From Vermamoeba vermiformis (lineage: Eukaryota > Tubulinea > Echinamoebida), in NCBI GenBank assembly GCA_045837725.1, contig JBEWZL010000077.1:372001-436000 (forward strand): a DNA stretch of 64,000 bases, read 5' to 3'. The notes beneath the pieces are model-generated. The model did not search any database. It saw nothing but the letters and a program-made list of their open reading frames with translations, and was not told the DNA's origin. Made by a program: the position numbers and the translations under genes. Below are positions 1 to 11,715 of the stretch, piece after piece (position 1 is the first letter of the stretch; the number at the start of each line of letters is the position of its first letter).

Positions 1-1485
1 TCAGACTTAGTGGCAATTTGTTTCGGTAAGCGGCGTAGCTCCATCCAGCAAGAGATGCACCGAACACAACTTGCGTAGCTTTCGTTAAGTACTTTGCATC
101 GGCCTGAATATAAAAGGTATGCATAAATATATATTATATTGAGCTATATGAATATTTCTTACGCGTTGGTAATTATAATTCCACACTTGCGTCATGTCCC
201 AATCATTCGAGGCCATGTCGTTGAAATAGACCGTTGATAACATGCCGAAATTAGCCTTATTGTCGTGCAATTTCTTGCTCAAATTGTAATATTTGTCATA
301 AGTCACTGGATCTTTCTTCAATTCGTCGCGTAATTTCGGGTTGGCCATGTACGATGCCAAAATTAGACCAGTCTTGGTTGGATATGATGTATGAAGTCTA
401 TCTAAAATATAATACAGCTCTGGTATTCTGCTCAATCGTACGGCACCACTCTCTGTTTGCAACAAATTGCCCATAGATCGGACGACGGATCCAACTTTAT
501 CAGGAACCTTTTGATCTTTGATTTCTGACTCGCCCATACGATCAGTGTTCTTAAGTATGAGCTCTATCGCACCTTTTTCAATAGCTGCGTGTGCTGCTTC
601 AGGCACACGAGTAATTTTGTTGAAGAAATCGAGCGTACCCGTCTAAATAAGGAAAGTTTAGTTTTAAATTAACCTAATCGATCAAAATTACGCATAAATT
701 ATAGTGGATGGTATCATGATTACTTACGTCCCAACGCTTCTGATACTTCAACAACGAAATTGCCAGATCGACTCCACCAACTCGTTTGGCGTGTTCGTAT
801 GAGATTGGAGACGAGATCAATAGGTAACGCATGTTAGCATCCCAAAGCTCGTTATTATCCTTGGCACTATCAGTCTTCTTTTTTGATCGTGTTTCCGTTT
901 CGGAAGATGCAGATTTCGAACTTGATTGTGGTAAATTGAGGGCCTTACTAAAGAACGTAACTATTCTAGCTTTGATGTCCTTTTCATCGCCTATCATAAT
1001 AATAAGCAATTAGTGCGCCAACATCAGAAAGATTTCAACCAGCAGATTCGCGATCGGCGGTTGACATTTCGGAAGCTATAATTCAGTAATTACAATATTA
1101 TAACAGTACTTACTCTTCAATGCGTTCAAATCCGTTAATAAATGACGCAAATGAGGCACGGGCTCGATTAAAAACGATGCCACTAAACCTCCAACGACTA
1201 TTCCCAAGCTGCTGCGGGCATTAAGAAAGCGCAAGTACAATTCCTATTATAATGAATAATATTACTATCGGATTATAGCCGCTAATTAATTATAATTTAT
1301 GCATTATAATCTCCGTAGCAATTAAATTCTCCGGATTCGATCGACGGCTTACCTTTTCTTCGTTCACCTAATAAGTATAGCCGGTTAATAATAATATTAT
1401 AAATAAAGATTTAAAAATTTTAGGCTTACCATTCCTTTGAACAGGACTTGATCTTGGAAATGACGAACAGCTTGGCGGAACATAT
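1..1485 (-). CDS. Predicted mitochondrial/membrane protein with helical repeats, 3' end cut by window
   Basis: I do not recognise the family. The model starts at 1485 with MFRQAVRHFQDQV, an amphipathic basic N-terminus that could be a mitochondrial presequence. It splices through a 15-nt exon (VNEEK, about 1357-1371) to an exon with a hydrophobic stretch (LGIVVGGLVASFLIEP), consistent with one membrane segment. Next come exons near 730-990 and 162-640, which are largely helical and resemble armadillo-type repeats (IELILKN, VRSMGNLLQTESGA). A last visible exon (below about 105) ends in another hydrophobic segment (VVFGASLAGWSYAAY) and stays open to the window edge, so the C-terminus is missing. 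Exon phases join cleanly, which supports a real gene. Tail-to-head with UTP23 on the same strand. The function is unknown; an inner-membrane protein is only an inference. Confidence 0.6.
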
Positions 1486-1774
1486 TAACAGATGAAAGCC
1501 TCAATAAAACAATGCAGCTCTTGTGCTATTCTATCAATAAAACGTGAAATCAAATAACCAAAACAGTTGTTGTGAATTTAACGTGAGTTATTAAGATTGA
1601 CAGAAACCCGACACAATTTCGATTTGTTGCAAGATTTGTGTGGCCGATCTGCTCAATCTTTACAAGTTTAATATAATAGTAAGTGGCATTAGGCTATTTA
1701 AATGGCAGATTTAAGTTTGAATGTACGGATTGCGCGCTTTTTTGAACGTCGTCTTAGCAATAAAGGTGATTCAT

Positions 1775-3069
1775 TTATTCACTATCATCATCATCGCCAT
1801 CATCGTTATTATTATTGTTGTTATTATTGTTAGAATCTGATGCGTCTGTACCGTCATTCAATTTTCTTCTCTTGCGCGTTCTTTTTCGCTTCTTCTTTTC
1901 GCCCTAAGTTGCAAATTAGCAACAGAATATAATAACTATTAACTAGTAAATAACGTACATCAGTGCTATTTTCATTCTGTTGCTGTGGTTGTTGAGGAGG
2001 TTTCTTTTGTTTCTTCTTAACAGACAGAGGATTCGGTCCTTGAGCGCGTTTCCTCTTCCGTAACAAGTGCTGTAACTTGGCTTGGACTTCTGGATTTGCA
2101 TTTTCTTTCTTTTCTGTCTCGCGTATTTTCTCTGCCATGGCTGTCTCAGCGTTAGACGGCCTTGCTTTTTCTCGTTCAACCTAAATAAGATATAGTATTA
2201 ATAATTGTATTTTTAAATAACAAAGTAGTATGTTCGAGCTCCGATAATTGTATTCGATGTAATCAGAGGATGGATTTGATCTGGGACTCGAATAGATTGT
2301 TTGAATAGAGCAAAGTGCGTACCTTATTTTGATATTTCATACTAGCGGGTGACGGAGTGTCTAATATAAGCATATTGTTCATGATAAAGAAGGTGGGAAC
2401 GCCAGGCATATGATACAAAATATTTCTCAACTTCTCGTCCATTGCACCGACGAAGTATTCCTTGTTATTCTCGACCAATGATCTTACACATTCATTAGCA
2501 GACACTGTCTATAAGAAACTTTCGTTAGTACACGAAAGAAATGGTTTTTCGGATCGCGACGAAACTTACTTCATGAGTGTGAGGGCACTTTACGTGCTCT
2601 AATCTTCGTGCCAAAGTATGAGCTCCCGAGTAGGCATCACCTAAATTATCAGAATTAATAAAAATAATAATCAAGGAGCTACTACGTGCCTCTTTGTCGG
2701 ATGTCAGCAACAATACAGCGTGTAACTACTGGGAATGCTTTCTCTTGCAGAATTTTTGGAATCATATCTCTGAAGTATACCTTTTTATCGAGGGCATGTT
2801 GAATAAACGGCCCATCAACTGTTGCAAATGGATCGCATCAGAAATTTATTAACTTATTCCGGAAACTAAATTATTAACTGCCTCTACGGCTATAAATTGC
2901 ACTAAAATTAGGTGATATTTTATCCTTAATTATAAAAAGATTAAATATTAAATTGACGCGATCAGATCGTGATCTTACCCAAAACTTTGTATGGCGGCTC
3001 AATGCCGAAGTTAATTTTGTAAAATAACAAATGCTTTCTATACTTCTTTCCTCTACTAACTCGACCCAT
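1775..3069 (-). CDS. UTP23: UTP23 small-subunit processome PIN-domain protein
   Basis: Nucleolar protein of the Fcf1/Utp23 PIN family that acts in early 18S rRNA maturation in the SSU processome. It begins MGRVSRGKKYRKHLLFYKIN, like the family N-terminus. This is followed by PPYKVLVDGPFIQHAL (the conserved DGTF-type strand) and TRCIVADI. VKCPHTHE and NEC then supply the C-C-H-C set of the Utp23 zinc site, and MPGVPTFFI plus LILDTPSPAS match the family's GVPL...LDKPSP block. The tail is very basic (KKRKRTRKRRK) and ends in an Asn/Asp run, as in other Utp23 proteins. There are five or six exons. The second intron (2641-2689) must use a GC donor to keep frame. It is divergent from the SWR1-type gene across about 620 bp. 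Identification is strong; exact exon ends near 2200-2330 are less certain. Confidence 0.85.
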
Positions 3070-3690
3070 GGTGATATGTTGATTAGGTTGTGTTTAATGG
3101 ACGCAGTTTTTTCCCACAATAAATCAAGCACCAAGGATCTGATTCACTTATTACTGCCATAAATCGTTAATTATTCTTTAACTGATGGCATTACCGCACG
3201 GTGTTGCCTCTCGCAAGAGACATTAAACTAGCAATGTCCCGTCGAAAACCATTAGGAGAGTAAATGCATTTGTGGGTGAGGCATTGCTGATATACCTATG
3301 AACTCTGCCACAATCACATCTGCTAAATTCTACCTTTCTTTTTGCCCAAGCAACTAACTTCCTTCTAATAAACGAAATCCGACACTTCGGTCAGCGATCT
3401 GATGAGGGCTTCTCAAAATGAGCACACGCACGCTGCTCTAGCATAAATGTGATCTCAAGGTGTGCAAATAGCTTTCTATACGAGCCGGTCAGCAGGGTCG
3501 TGGGTACAAGCTGGTCGGGAGGGTTTTTAGCTTTTTGTTCTTTGTCCGAGAGAACACAAGTGGTCCTTTATATTTTTCAGCCTTTGAAGCAGTACTCATT
3601 TGTAATATATAAAACTGCTTTCAACAGCCTATTCAGGTCGAGTTTCGTCGCATTTTTGGTTCAGATTCGCGATGAATAATTCATAAAACC
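3070..3690. promoter_or_regulatory. Shared upstream region of UTP23 (-) and SWR1-type gene (+)
   Basis: About 620 bp between two divergent start codons with no supported coding exon. It must hold the promoters and 5' UTRs of both genes. I found no TATA-like box at a convincing distance, no tRNA A/B boxes and no recognisable snRNA. Confidence 0.5.
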
Positions 3691-6600
3691 ATGGTAAGCA
3701 ACCTCATAGTGCGAATGCTTCACGGAAACATTTATTGTGCACGAGCAAATATATTATAATTGATGAAATCTTTAAAATAGTTCTGAATCAAGCTACTAAA
3801 TTGTTTGTCGTGTCACTGAATATCTTGAACAGCCAAAATTATTGAAAATTGTTATCAATTATTTACTTGACTAGTTTTCGGTGATGCGACTATCTTTTGT
3901 TTTTTGTGCTTTTATTCTGGACGACGAAAAATATTTCGATCCAGTTCAAAATTTCGCGCCCTTTTCGTAATTCTTTAGCCTTTACGCAAATGTTGTTATA
4001 CTGCATTTCCATGATATTAACGTTTCTTTTGTCATAGAGCTCACCTGATAGTAACACACGAGCCTCCCGAGTGAGGAAGAGGAAGATCGACCCCGATAAC
4101 ATTCTCGAAGAAGACGTGTTGTCGGACGTGTCTGACGAGGTGGCGCCTCCTCCTCGCAAAAAACAACGAACTTACAGCAAGAAAGATGCCGCCGGACTGG
4201 GCAAGGGCAAAGGCAAAGGAAAGGGCAAGGGTAAAGGCAAGGGCGCGAACAAAGAGGACAACAACACCAACGAGCTGTCGTCCCCTCCTGCTTTGAGCAA
4301 CAACGACAACTCCACCAGCGAGGTATGTGCTACTAAGCAGTTCCAATATCAGGTGTACTAATTGCGGTGCAGGGACCTGAAACCTCTCCCAATGGTGACA
4401 ATAAGAAGGGTCTCAAGATCACACTGACCATCAAGAAGAGTCCGACAGGTGACGGCAAACAAGTCATCGCTGCCTCTCAGACTTCGCCTACGCCACGAAC
4501 ACCAAGCATTCGAACACGCACTAACGCCAGTGCTGAACCCTCACCTGCCTTCCAAACCCCTCAAACTCCGCACACTCCCCACACCCCTCATACTCCGTAC
4601 ACACCTCGAAGTATGTTCTCACCGGCCTCGCACGATGACAGCATGCTCTTCTCAAGCCCTGGTGAAATCTCGTTGGCCACTCCTGGCAGACCCGCCACGA
4701 GCAACAAGAAGCGTCCATCAGCCTATCCGTTCACGGTTACAGAGCTGTTCCAAACGATGGATTCTTTCTTCAGCACACCTAATCCCTTTGAGGTGGGCAA
4801 GAAAGTTGCACTCACCGTTCAAAAGGACGCGAAGATTTTGAAGCGAGCCACAGAGCTTCAACGTGAAGGTATCCTTACAAGGAAGATTGCCAAAGTACCA
4901 GAAATGCCTCGAAACAAGACGCACTGGGACTACCTTTTGGATGAAATGGTGTGGCTGTCCACTGACTTCCGAGAGGAGCGCAAGTGGAAGATCGCCATGG
5001 CAAAGAAAATTGCTAAGTAAGTTTTGGAAATAGATGATAAATGATCAGTACTAACGATTGATTAGGGCTGTACAAAAGTACCACGATGAAAAGAGGAAAG
5101 AGAGTGACAAGACGACGCGCGAGTCGGAGTTTGGCACTCGTCAAGTTGCCAAGTGGATCTGGCGCGAAGTTCGAAATTCTTACTGGAAGAAGATCGAAGA
5201 ATTAGTTGTATATAAGCATCAATTAGAACTTGATCAGAAGAAAAAGAAAGCTCTCGACAAGCACTTGGACTATCTCGTCGGCCAAACCGAAAAGTTCTCG
5301 ACAATGTTAGCTCAAGACCTCGTCGCGGAGAAACCTGAACAGCCTAAGATTGTTCCTCTTGAGTCTGCTGACAGTCAGCAATCCAACTCGAACGTGCAGC
5401 CTTCTGTAAAGGAAGAAGAGGACGAGTTCGATCCGTCAAAAGTCAAAGAAGAGGAAGACGACGAAGAGACTCTTATTGCCGCTGAAAAGGAAGCCAGCGA
5501 CGTTCCTAAAGGCAAGGAAGAAATCGATTTACTGCAAAAGGAAAGCGAGATTCCTATGGAAGATATCATCGCTGAATACAAAGAGGCCCTGAAGCACGAA
5601 GAAAGTGAAAGGACGGGTGCTGAAAGTGACAGCGAAGAAGAAAGCGGCGGTGAAGAGAGCGCTGGTCTTGAATACCTCATTGGAGAAGATGACGATGAGA
5701 AAGATCAGAATGAAGAAGCTACTCTTGAGTCCGCTTCAGCACTTGCCTCTGCTGCCCAGCCCACTGGCAACACTCTCGACACTACCAAGATCAGAGTCAA
5801 GGTGCCTCCATTAATTAAGGGTAAGGAAGACGTGACGTTCTATTCTTGCTTGTACGAGTACTAACAAATATTTAGGAAATCTGCGCGAATATCAACAAAT
5901 TGGTCTCGATTGGCTCGTGACCATGTACGAAAAGAACCTCAATGGTATTCTTGCAGACGAAATGGGTCTCGGCAAAACAATTCAGACGATCTCCCTGTTG
6001 GCCTATCTTGCCTGCGAGAAAGAGGTTTGGGGTCCGCACTTGATCATCGTGCCGAGTTCCGTGCTTCTGAACTGGGAAATGGAGTTAAAGCGATGGTGCC
6101 CTGGCTTCAAGATTCTTACTTATTTTGGTACTCAGAAGCAACGTAAACTAAAACGTGTTGGTTGGACCAAGCCTAACTCGTTCCACGTCTGCTTGACCTC
6201 GTACAAATTGATCACACAAGATCAACACGTGTTCAAGAGAAAGAAGTGGCATTATATCATTTTGGACGAAGCGCATCATATCAAGAACTTCAAGTCACAG
6301 CTCTGGCAGACTCTCTTGAACTTCAGCTCAAAGCGAAGGTTGCTGCTAACAGGCACACCGCTGCAGAACGATTTGATGGAGTTGTGGTCGCTGATGCACT
6401 TCTTGATGCCTCACGTCTTCCAATCGCACAAAGAGTTCAAAGACTGGTTCTCGAACCCTGTAAATAATATGATCGAAGGTTCAGACAAGGTCAATGGCGA
6501 CGTTATTCAGCGATTGCACGGTGTTCTACGGCCGTTCTTGCTTCGTAGATTGAAGAAAGATGTCGAGAAGCAGTTGCCTCAGAAGCACGAGCACGTCATC

Positions 6601-8562
6601 ATGTGCCGACTATCAAAGCGACAAAGATATCTGTACGAAGAGTTCATGTCGCGTAGCAACACGAAGACGACACTAGCGAGTGGAAACTACTTGGGCATTG
6701 CAAACGTTTTGATGCAACTTCGAAAAGTTTGCAACCATCCTGATCTGTTTGAAACCCGACCAATAGTTTCACCTTTCGATCAACTTCAACGAGTTCGCAT
6801 GTGGGTTCCATCACTTGCAATCAATGCCTTGAATTACAAGCCTCTTGATGACTTGAACTTGGATCATCTTAGCCTGCGGTTAATTGACACCGAGGAAGAT
6901 TCGCAAAACCAATTTATCACAACGACGCAGCTTCAACCTAAGAGGCCAAAGATCGTCGAAGTTGGTGCAAACTTGATCAAGGAGAAGAAAGAAGAATACG
7001 CCAAGGAGCACAAGTTGCCCTCAGTGTTTGACTCTTTCACCAAGGCTCGCGAGGACATTGAAATGCAAGAAATCAACGACCGCTTCAATTGTTTTGCAAC
7101 GGAGAATGAACATCGGTGCCACGAGAGACCTATCTTTGGCGAGGATCTTATCCGACTCGTTGAAGTTAAGTCTACGACAACAAAGACCGTGGAGAATAGC
7201 CAAGATCCGAAGAAGTACTTCGAGTACACTAATGCACTTCGTAATACGATCGTTTCTCCTGAAGAACGATCCGAACGTATGAACGAAGAGCTGACGAAAT
7301 TCCTTTGCTACATTCCATCGGCCAGAGCCCAGTCGATTCAGTTGCATTGCTCTCATCCTGACCCTTCGGAAGCCCTCAAGAAAGAGACCAGCAAACAAAA
7401 CATTATCGAAGAGCTCAACCCTGCCATGGACGTACTCCACACTGCCAATGTGCGCACGCAGATTTACTTCCCCGACAAGCGGTTGATTCAGTTTGACTGC
7501 GGCAAGTTGCAACAGTTGGACATTTTGCTTCGTCGACTCAAGACTGAAGGCCATCGCGCATTGATCTTCACGCAGATGTCAAAGATGTTGGACGTGTTCG
7601 AGATCTTCTTGAACATTCACGGCCACACTTACTTGCGATTGGATGGCACGACTAAGGTCGAGCGAAGACAGTATCTTATGGAGCGATTCAACAATGACCC
7701 CAAGATCTTCTTGTTCATTTTGTCGACTAGAACAGGAGGTGTTGGTGTCAACTTGACAGGCGCGGATACTGTCATCTTCTACGACAGTGACTGGAACCCT
7801 GCTATGGATCAACAGGCCCAGGACAGATGTCACAGAATCGGTCAGACTCGTGAAGTCAACATCTATCGATTGGTCTCTGAGCACACGATTGAAGAGAACA
7901 TTCTTAAGAAGGCACGACAAAAGCGCGAGCTGGATAAGCTTGTCATCAAGCAGGGCAACTTCACAACTGATTTCTTCAAGCAAATCGATTTGAAGGAGCT
8001 CATCTCCGACGCTAAGGCCAGTGCTGGTGTTCAACAAGACGACCAAGACATTCAACAGCTCAATGAAGGCGATCTTGAGAAAGCCTTTACAGCCGCTGAA
8101 GACGAGTCTGATGCCTTGGCATTGAAGACTGCTCAACGCGAACAAGCCGCGCTCGACGTTGGCGAAGAGAACGAGTTTAATGAAACGGCTCCTGCTGCTG
8201 AAGAACAAAAGGAGATCAAATTCGAATTCGAGAACGAGTTGATGCCTGTAGAACGATACGGCATGCGCTTCGTCGAGACTGTCAACCCAGTCATCGATAA
8301 GAATGCACTGGAAGAGGCTCACCGTGAGCTCGAAATGGAAGAAAAGCAGTGGGAAGAAGGCACTAAGAAGTTGATGCAAATGAATCAAGTGAGTGCTCCT
8401 GATAATGATGACGATATTTCTCCGATTAAATACAAACCTCGTGGTCGCAAAGGTCGGCCACGAAAGTCCGATACCAATAATAATAACAATAATAATAAGA
8501 AAAATACTCCTAATAAGGCCAATAATAACGACGAGGATATTTCGAATAGTGGTGACCAATAA
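3691..8562 (+). CDS. SWR1/SRCAP/EP400-family chromatin remodelling ATPase (short form)
   Basis: ATPase of the INO80/SWR1 group, which exchanges H2A.Z into nucleosomes. The model starts with a single-codon coding exon (ATG 3691-3693), a 344-nt intron, then exons 4038-4322, 4373-5016, 5066-5820 and 5876-8562. In order it has a basic/acidic N-terminus with a GK-repeat. An HSA domain follows (WDYLLDEMVWL, KWKIAMAKKIAKAVQKY), then an acidic linker. The SNF2 lobes carry motif I DEMGLGKTIQT, motif II DEAHHIKN and motif VI QAQDRCHRIGQ. They are separated by an insertion of about 250 residues, typical of SWR1/INO80 enzymes that bind RuvBL helicases. The family block PVERYGMRFVE follows the helicase. 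This form ends in an AT-hook-like GRKGRPRK and a poly-Asn run. That last stretch (8390-8562) lies behind a good GTGAGT donor at 8390, so it may be a retained-intron ending. The short name depends on which splice form is meant. Confidence 0.88.
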
Positions 8563-8602
8563 TAATTTTTAAACCTACCGAAATACTATGAAAAATTTCT
8601 AA

Positions 8603-8653
8603 CCAGCTTATTCTAATTTTGTACAAGTAATTATTTTCGATAGAATAAGCTGG
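8603..8653. repeat. 13-bp perfect inverted repeat (hairpin)
   Basis: Left arm CCAGCTTATTCTA (8603-8615) pairs perfectly with TAGAATAAGCTGG (8641-8653) across a 25-nt loop. It sits just after the short-form stop codon and before the AATAAA-like signal. Confidence 0.8.
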
Positions 8654-8678
8654 AGAATTTTTTATTTTTAATCGGATC

Positions 8679-8814
8679 TACATCCATATTTGGTTTGCAA
8701 AAAGAAATAAACCAAAAATTCAACAAAAATCGATTACACGCGATCACCACTATACTACGTATTTACACTATTTAACACATTTTCAATCTCTTGTTGCTAT
8801 CAAATATGGATGTA
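8679..8814. repeat. 14-bp perfect inverted repeat with long loop
   Basis: TACATCCATATTTG (8679-8692) is the exact reverse complement of CAAATATGGATGTA (8801-8814). The 108-nt loop contains the AATAAA-like signal, so RNA pairing could hide or expose it. Confidence 0.8.
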
Positions 8815-9104
8815 TAATTATTATTAAGTCACCATTTAATTATTCTCGGGCACCAATTCGTTTTTGCGGATCGAGATCTTCCCTTGAAATTCGGACTTTT
8901 CAACGCTTCATCCATGTTTGAGCAGCAAGAGAAAATTCTTTAAAATTTGTGTACTTGTTACGTTTATTGTATGTAAGCGCGTGTCTCAAGCATGGAGCGG
9001 CTGAAAGGTAAAGTTCGGATCAAGGGGTTCAGATCGACTGTAAAAGCAAATTGGTGCAAAATAGATTGCAAAAGTAGTGAGTATATCTAACTTAATAACA
9101 ATAG

Positions 9105-11715
9105 ACGGGTGATAAGGAGCGTCGAGAGGCTTTAGATCTTGATCTCGACAGCAAATCTGAGCGCGATGGTTACAGTTACGAGGAAGAAGAGGAATTGTTC
9201 TATGAAATCACTGACGCGCTGAAAGAAGAAATAGAAAGCAAGATTAAGAGCGGCGAGATCATGTTGTACGCGCCTCCCAATCCCGACAGAGAATTTGATC
9301 TGTACAAGCCACCCTATGATGACTTGGAGTACTTGCCTTTGGTGCTCGGAATATTCGAGAGAGCGGCAGAGGAGCCTAAGAGGTACAGAGAAAATATGTC
9401 ACGATGCTGTTGGTCAGATCTAACGACTTAAACAGGGTGCCTAAGATCGCAATCACGCCTGCTGACAAAAAGAAATCTACTATTGGTGCAACCAAATCTT
9501 CGCAAAAGAAGAAGGGTCGCAAGGCTAATGAAGATCTTGACGAGTTGTGGAACGAACTTGAAGCCAACGCGATGGATCTGGTTGATGACGAGGTGCACGA
9601 AGAGGAAGAAGTGTTCACAGCCACCAAAAAGAAGCGAAAGAGAGTCATTAACGACGATGACTTCTCCATTGCAGATCCTTCGACACCAACAAATTTGGTA
9701 CGAAGACCTGGCAGACCACGCAAAGCAGTACCAGTCATCACTCTGCCCTCAGCACAGCCCAATGCACCTGAAGTCACGATGACCCTGCCTGGGCCAATCT
9801 CGACGCAAGTTGGTCAATATCCCGTCAGCGATGATCCCAACAAGGAAATTCCGCCCTTCACGGATGAGGAAGATCAGATGATTAAAGACAGCATTGAGAA
9901 GTGGGGCACGAACTGGGACTTGATTACTGACCTCGTCAATCACTACAAGGCACGAGCAAATGTTGGGCCAGGCCCGGCTGTCGTTCGCTTGAGGAGACAC
10001 GTGTTCGAACGATGGCGCGACACCATCTTGCCAACAACTACGCCAAATAACAACAATATTAATAACTCCAATATCAAGAAGAAAAGGTACGATAAGTCTT
10101 TGCTTTAAGGGGCTTGGTAAGGCTCACGAACTAACTTTGTGTTGTCAGGCAAATCTTGGGCACGAAGTATGTTGGCGTCATGGAAATGGTCAAGAAGTTC
10201 CTTGACGAGAAGCGTGGCTTGTCAGGTCGTTATGGCAGTGCAGCGCAGTCTACCAATGAAGCTGTTGAAACGAGCCATGTAACTCAAATCGCCGCACAAT
10301 CTGCTGCGCTGGGTGGCTTGCCCGTTCCTCCTAAGCCCGAGACTGGCGAGGCAGACTGGGACGTGTCTAAGACTTACAATCCACTCATGTTGGTCCGCCG
10401 TCGTTTGTCCAAGCCCGACACGGTGGCTAGTTATCGTGTTCCTGAGCCATCGCCGCTGCGTGAAGATGTGCCCGTGTGGTGCAAAGACATGACTAGCAGC
10501 GGCAAAACACCTGCAGCGAGAACAGCGACAGTCACTGCTACTTCAGCTGCCACACCTGTTGCACCTGTACCTCCAACTGTCGGCACTGCGCCAATCCCAG
10601 CCGCGGTATCAATGCTTCCCAGTGGTCCGACCCTCCCAACAGCTTCTCTTGCTGGTCCACCGACAATACCTCCCGGCCCAGTGCCTGCACTTCCCCCGCA
10701 GTCTCCTCAGGGCCCTCTGTCACCCGCGGCCGTGCCACCGCATGTACCTGCTGGCCTTGGCTTGCCCACTCGACCAGCACACGTCCCCCATGTGCCCACT
10801 GCATCGCCCATTCCTGTTCCTCAAACGGGACATGTGTCACTCCGCCCCACCACACCTGATGTGCCTATCAACCCGAGTGAAATTGAAGTGAGTCCCGGCG
10901 CTGGTGTGGGACGAGGCATGCGCATTCACACGTCACCTATATCAGTGCCAGCACCTGGGTACAACCCAACGGGCGTGCCTGTTGCTACTGGTACACCGCC
11001 AACAGGAGGACCTCCAAAAGCACCACGTGTAGTACTGCGCATTCCAAACATTAATCGCAGCACCCCGCACATGCCTGCAGGACAACCCACTGCTACTGGA
11101 GTACCGAATGTTGGCCCTCCTCCTGGCGTTGCGCGCCCTAACCCAACAACTCCTGGTGGTCACGTGCCCATTATGGTCCCTAAAGTACCTCAGGTTGGCA
11201 TACCAATGGTGCCCACTAATCCTACTGGTCCTCCTGGTGTACGTCCGATAGTAGTGCCTGGCACAGCTGGCCTCCCTGGTGCCATTCGTTCGCCGCCCAG
11301 TGGTCCTGTACCTCCCACTAGGGCAGTGCCACCTCATCCATTGCCCCGCGGACCTCTCGCCTTCCAGCCAAAGGTGCGTGTCTTGAGTCCTGGTGGTGCA
11401 CCACCAACTGCCGGTGTTCCAACGGGACCTCTTGCCGTGCCTAAAGGACCAGGTGTAGCAGCCCCTACTGGCAATCTCGTAGTGCGATTGAACCCTGGCG
11501 CACAACCAGCTGCTGCTCAGCCCAAAGCTTCACTTCTCGGCACGCTTGTCAACTACTGCATGAAGAAGTTCCCGACGCAAGTGATGCAAGTGCGTGAGAT
11601 TGCCATCAAGAAGGAGTTGCCTGAATTTCAGCGCGTTGAAATGCTGCGGAATATGATCCAACAGCTTGAACCCAATGCTCCCATCTTGACCATGTTCACG
11701 CAAGCGAAAAAATAA
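9105..11715 (+). CDS. EP400/Domino-A-like C-terminal part with SANT domain, probably 3' exons of the ATPase gene
   Basis: Exons 9105-9382, 9436-10086 and 10149-11715 read through in one frame. They open with acidic sequence and then the block MLYAPPNPDREFDLYKPPYD. This corresponds to the LYxPPTPP block that follows the helicase in SRCAP, EP400 and plant PIE1. Next come basic segments with an AT-hook (RRPGRPRKA) and a SANT/Myb-like domain (FTDEEDQMIKDSIEKWGTNW, WDLITDLVNHYKA). The last exon has about 330 residues very rich in Pro, Gly, Thr and Val, and ends in a conserved-looking helical tail (VQVREIAIKKELPEFQRVEM region). No in-phase ATG exon was found upstream: the ATG at 8993 joins out of frame. 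I therefore infer that it is spliced to the ATPase at 8389. A separate gene with an unseen start is the alternative. Confidence 0.75.

Larger units (their letters stand above)
8390..9104 (+). other. Probable alternative intron / 3' end region linking the ATPase to the SANT tail
   Basis: A GTGAGT donor after codon CAA (8387-8389) and a TAG acceptor at 9104 are both phase 0. Joining them fuses the ATPase exon to the EP400-like tail without a frameshift. If the donor is not used, translation continues to the TAA at 8562, and an AATAAA-type signal lies near 8705. The stretch 8563-9104 is AT-rich and has no other supported exon; it holds two perfect inverted repeats. Confidence 0.6.

Noticed and set aside
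3180-3300. GC-richer patch suggesting a small structured RNA
   Set aside because: No match to U1, U2, U4, U5, U6, U3, SRP or RNase P motifs that I could see, and no pol III boxes.
7579-8559. A 326-codon minus-strand frame opposite the helicase exon
   Set aside because: Mirror of the strongly conserved SNF2 exon; the plus strand has the homology.
8993-9015. ATG at 8993 as start of a separate SANT-tail gene
   Set aside because: The short exon ending at GTAAAG joins the 9105 exon out of phase and leads at once to a stop.
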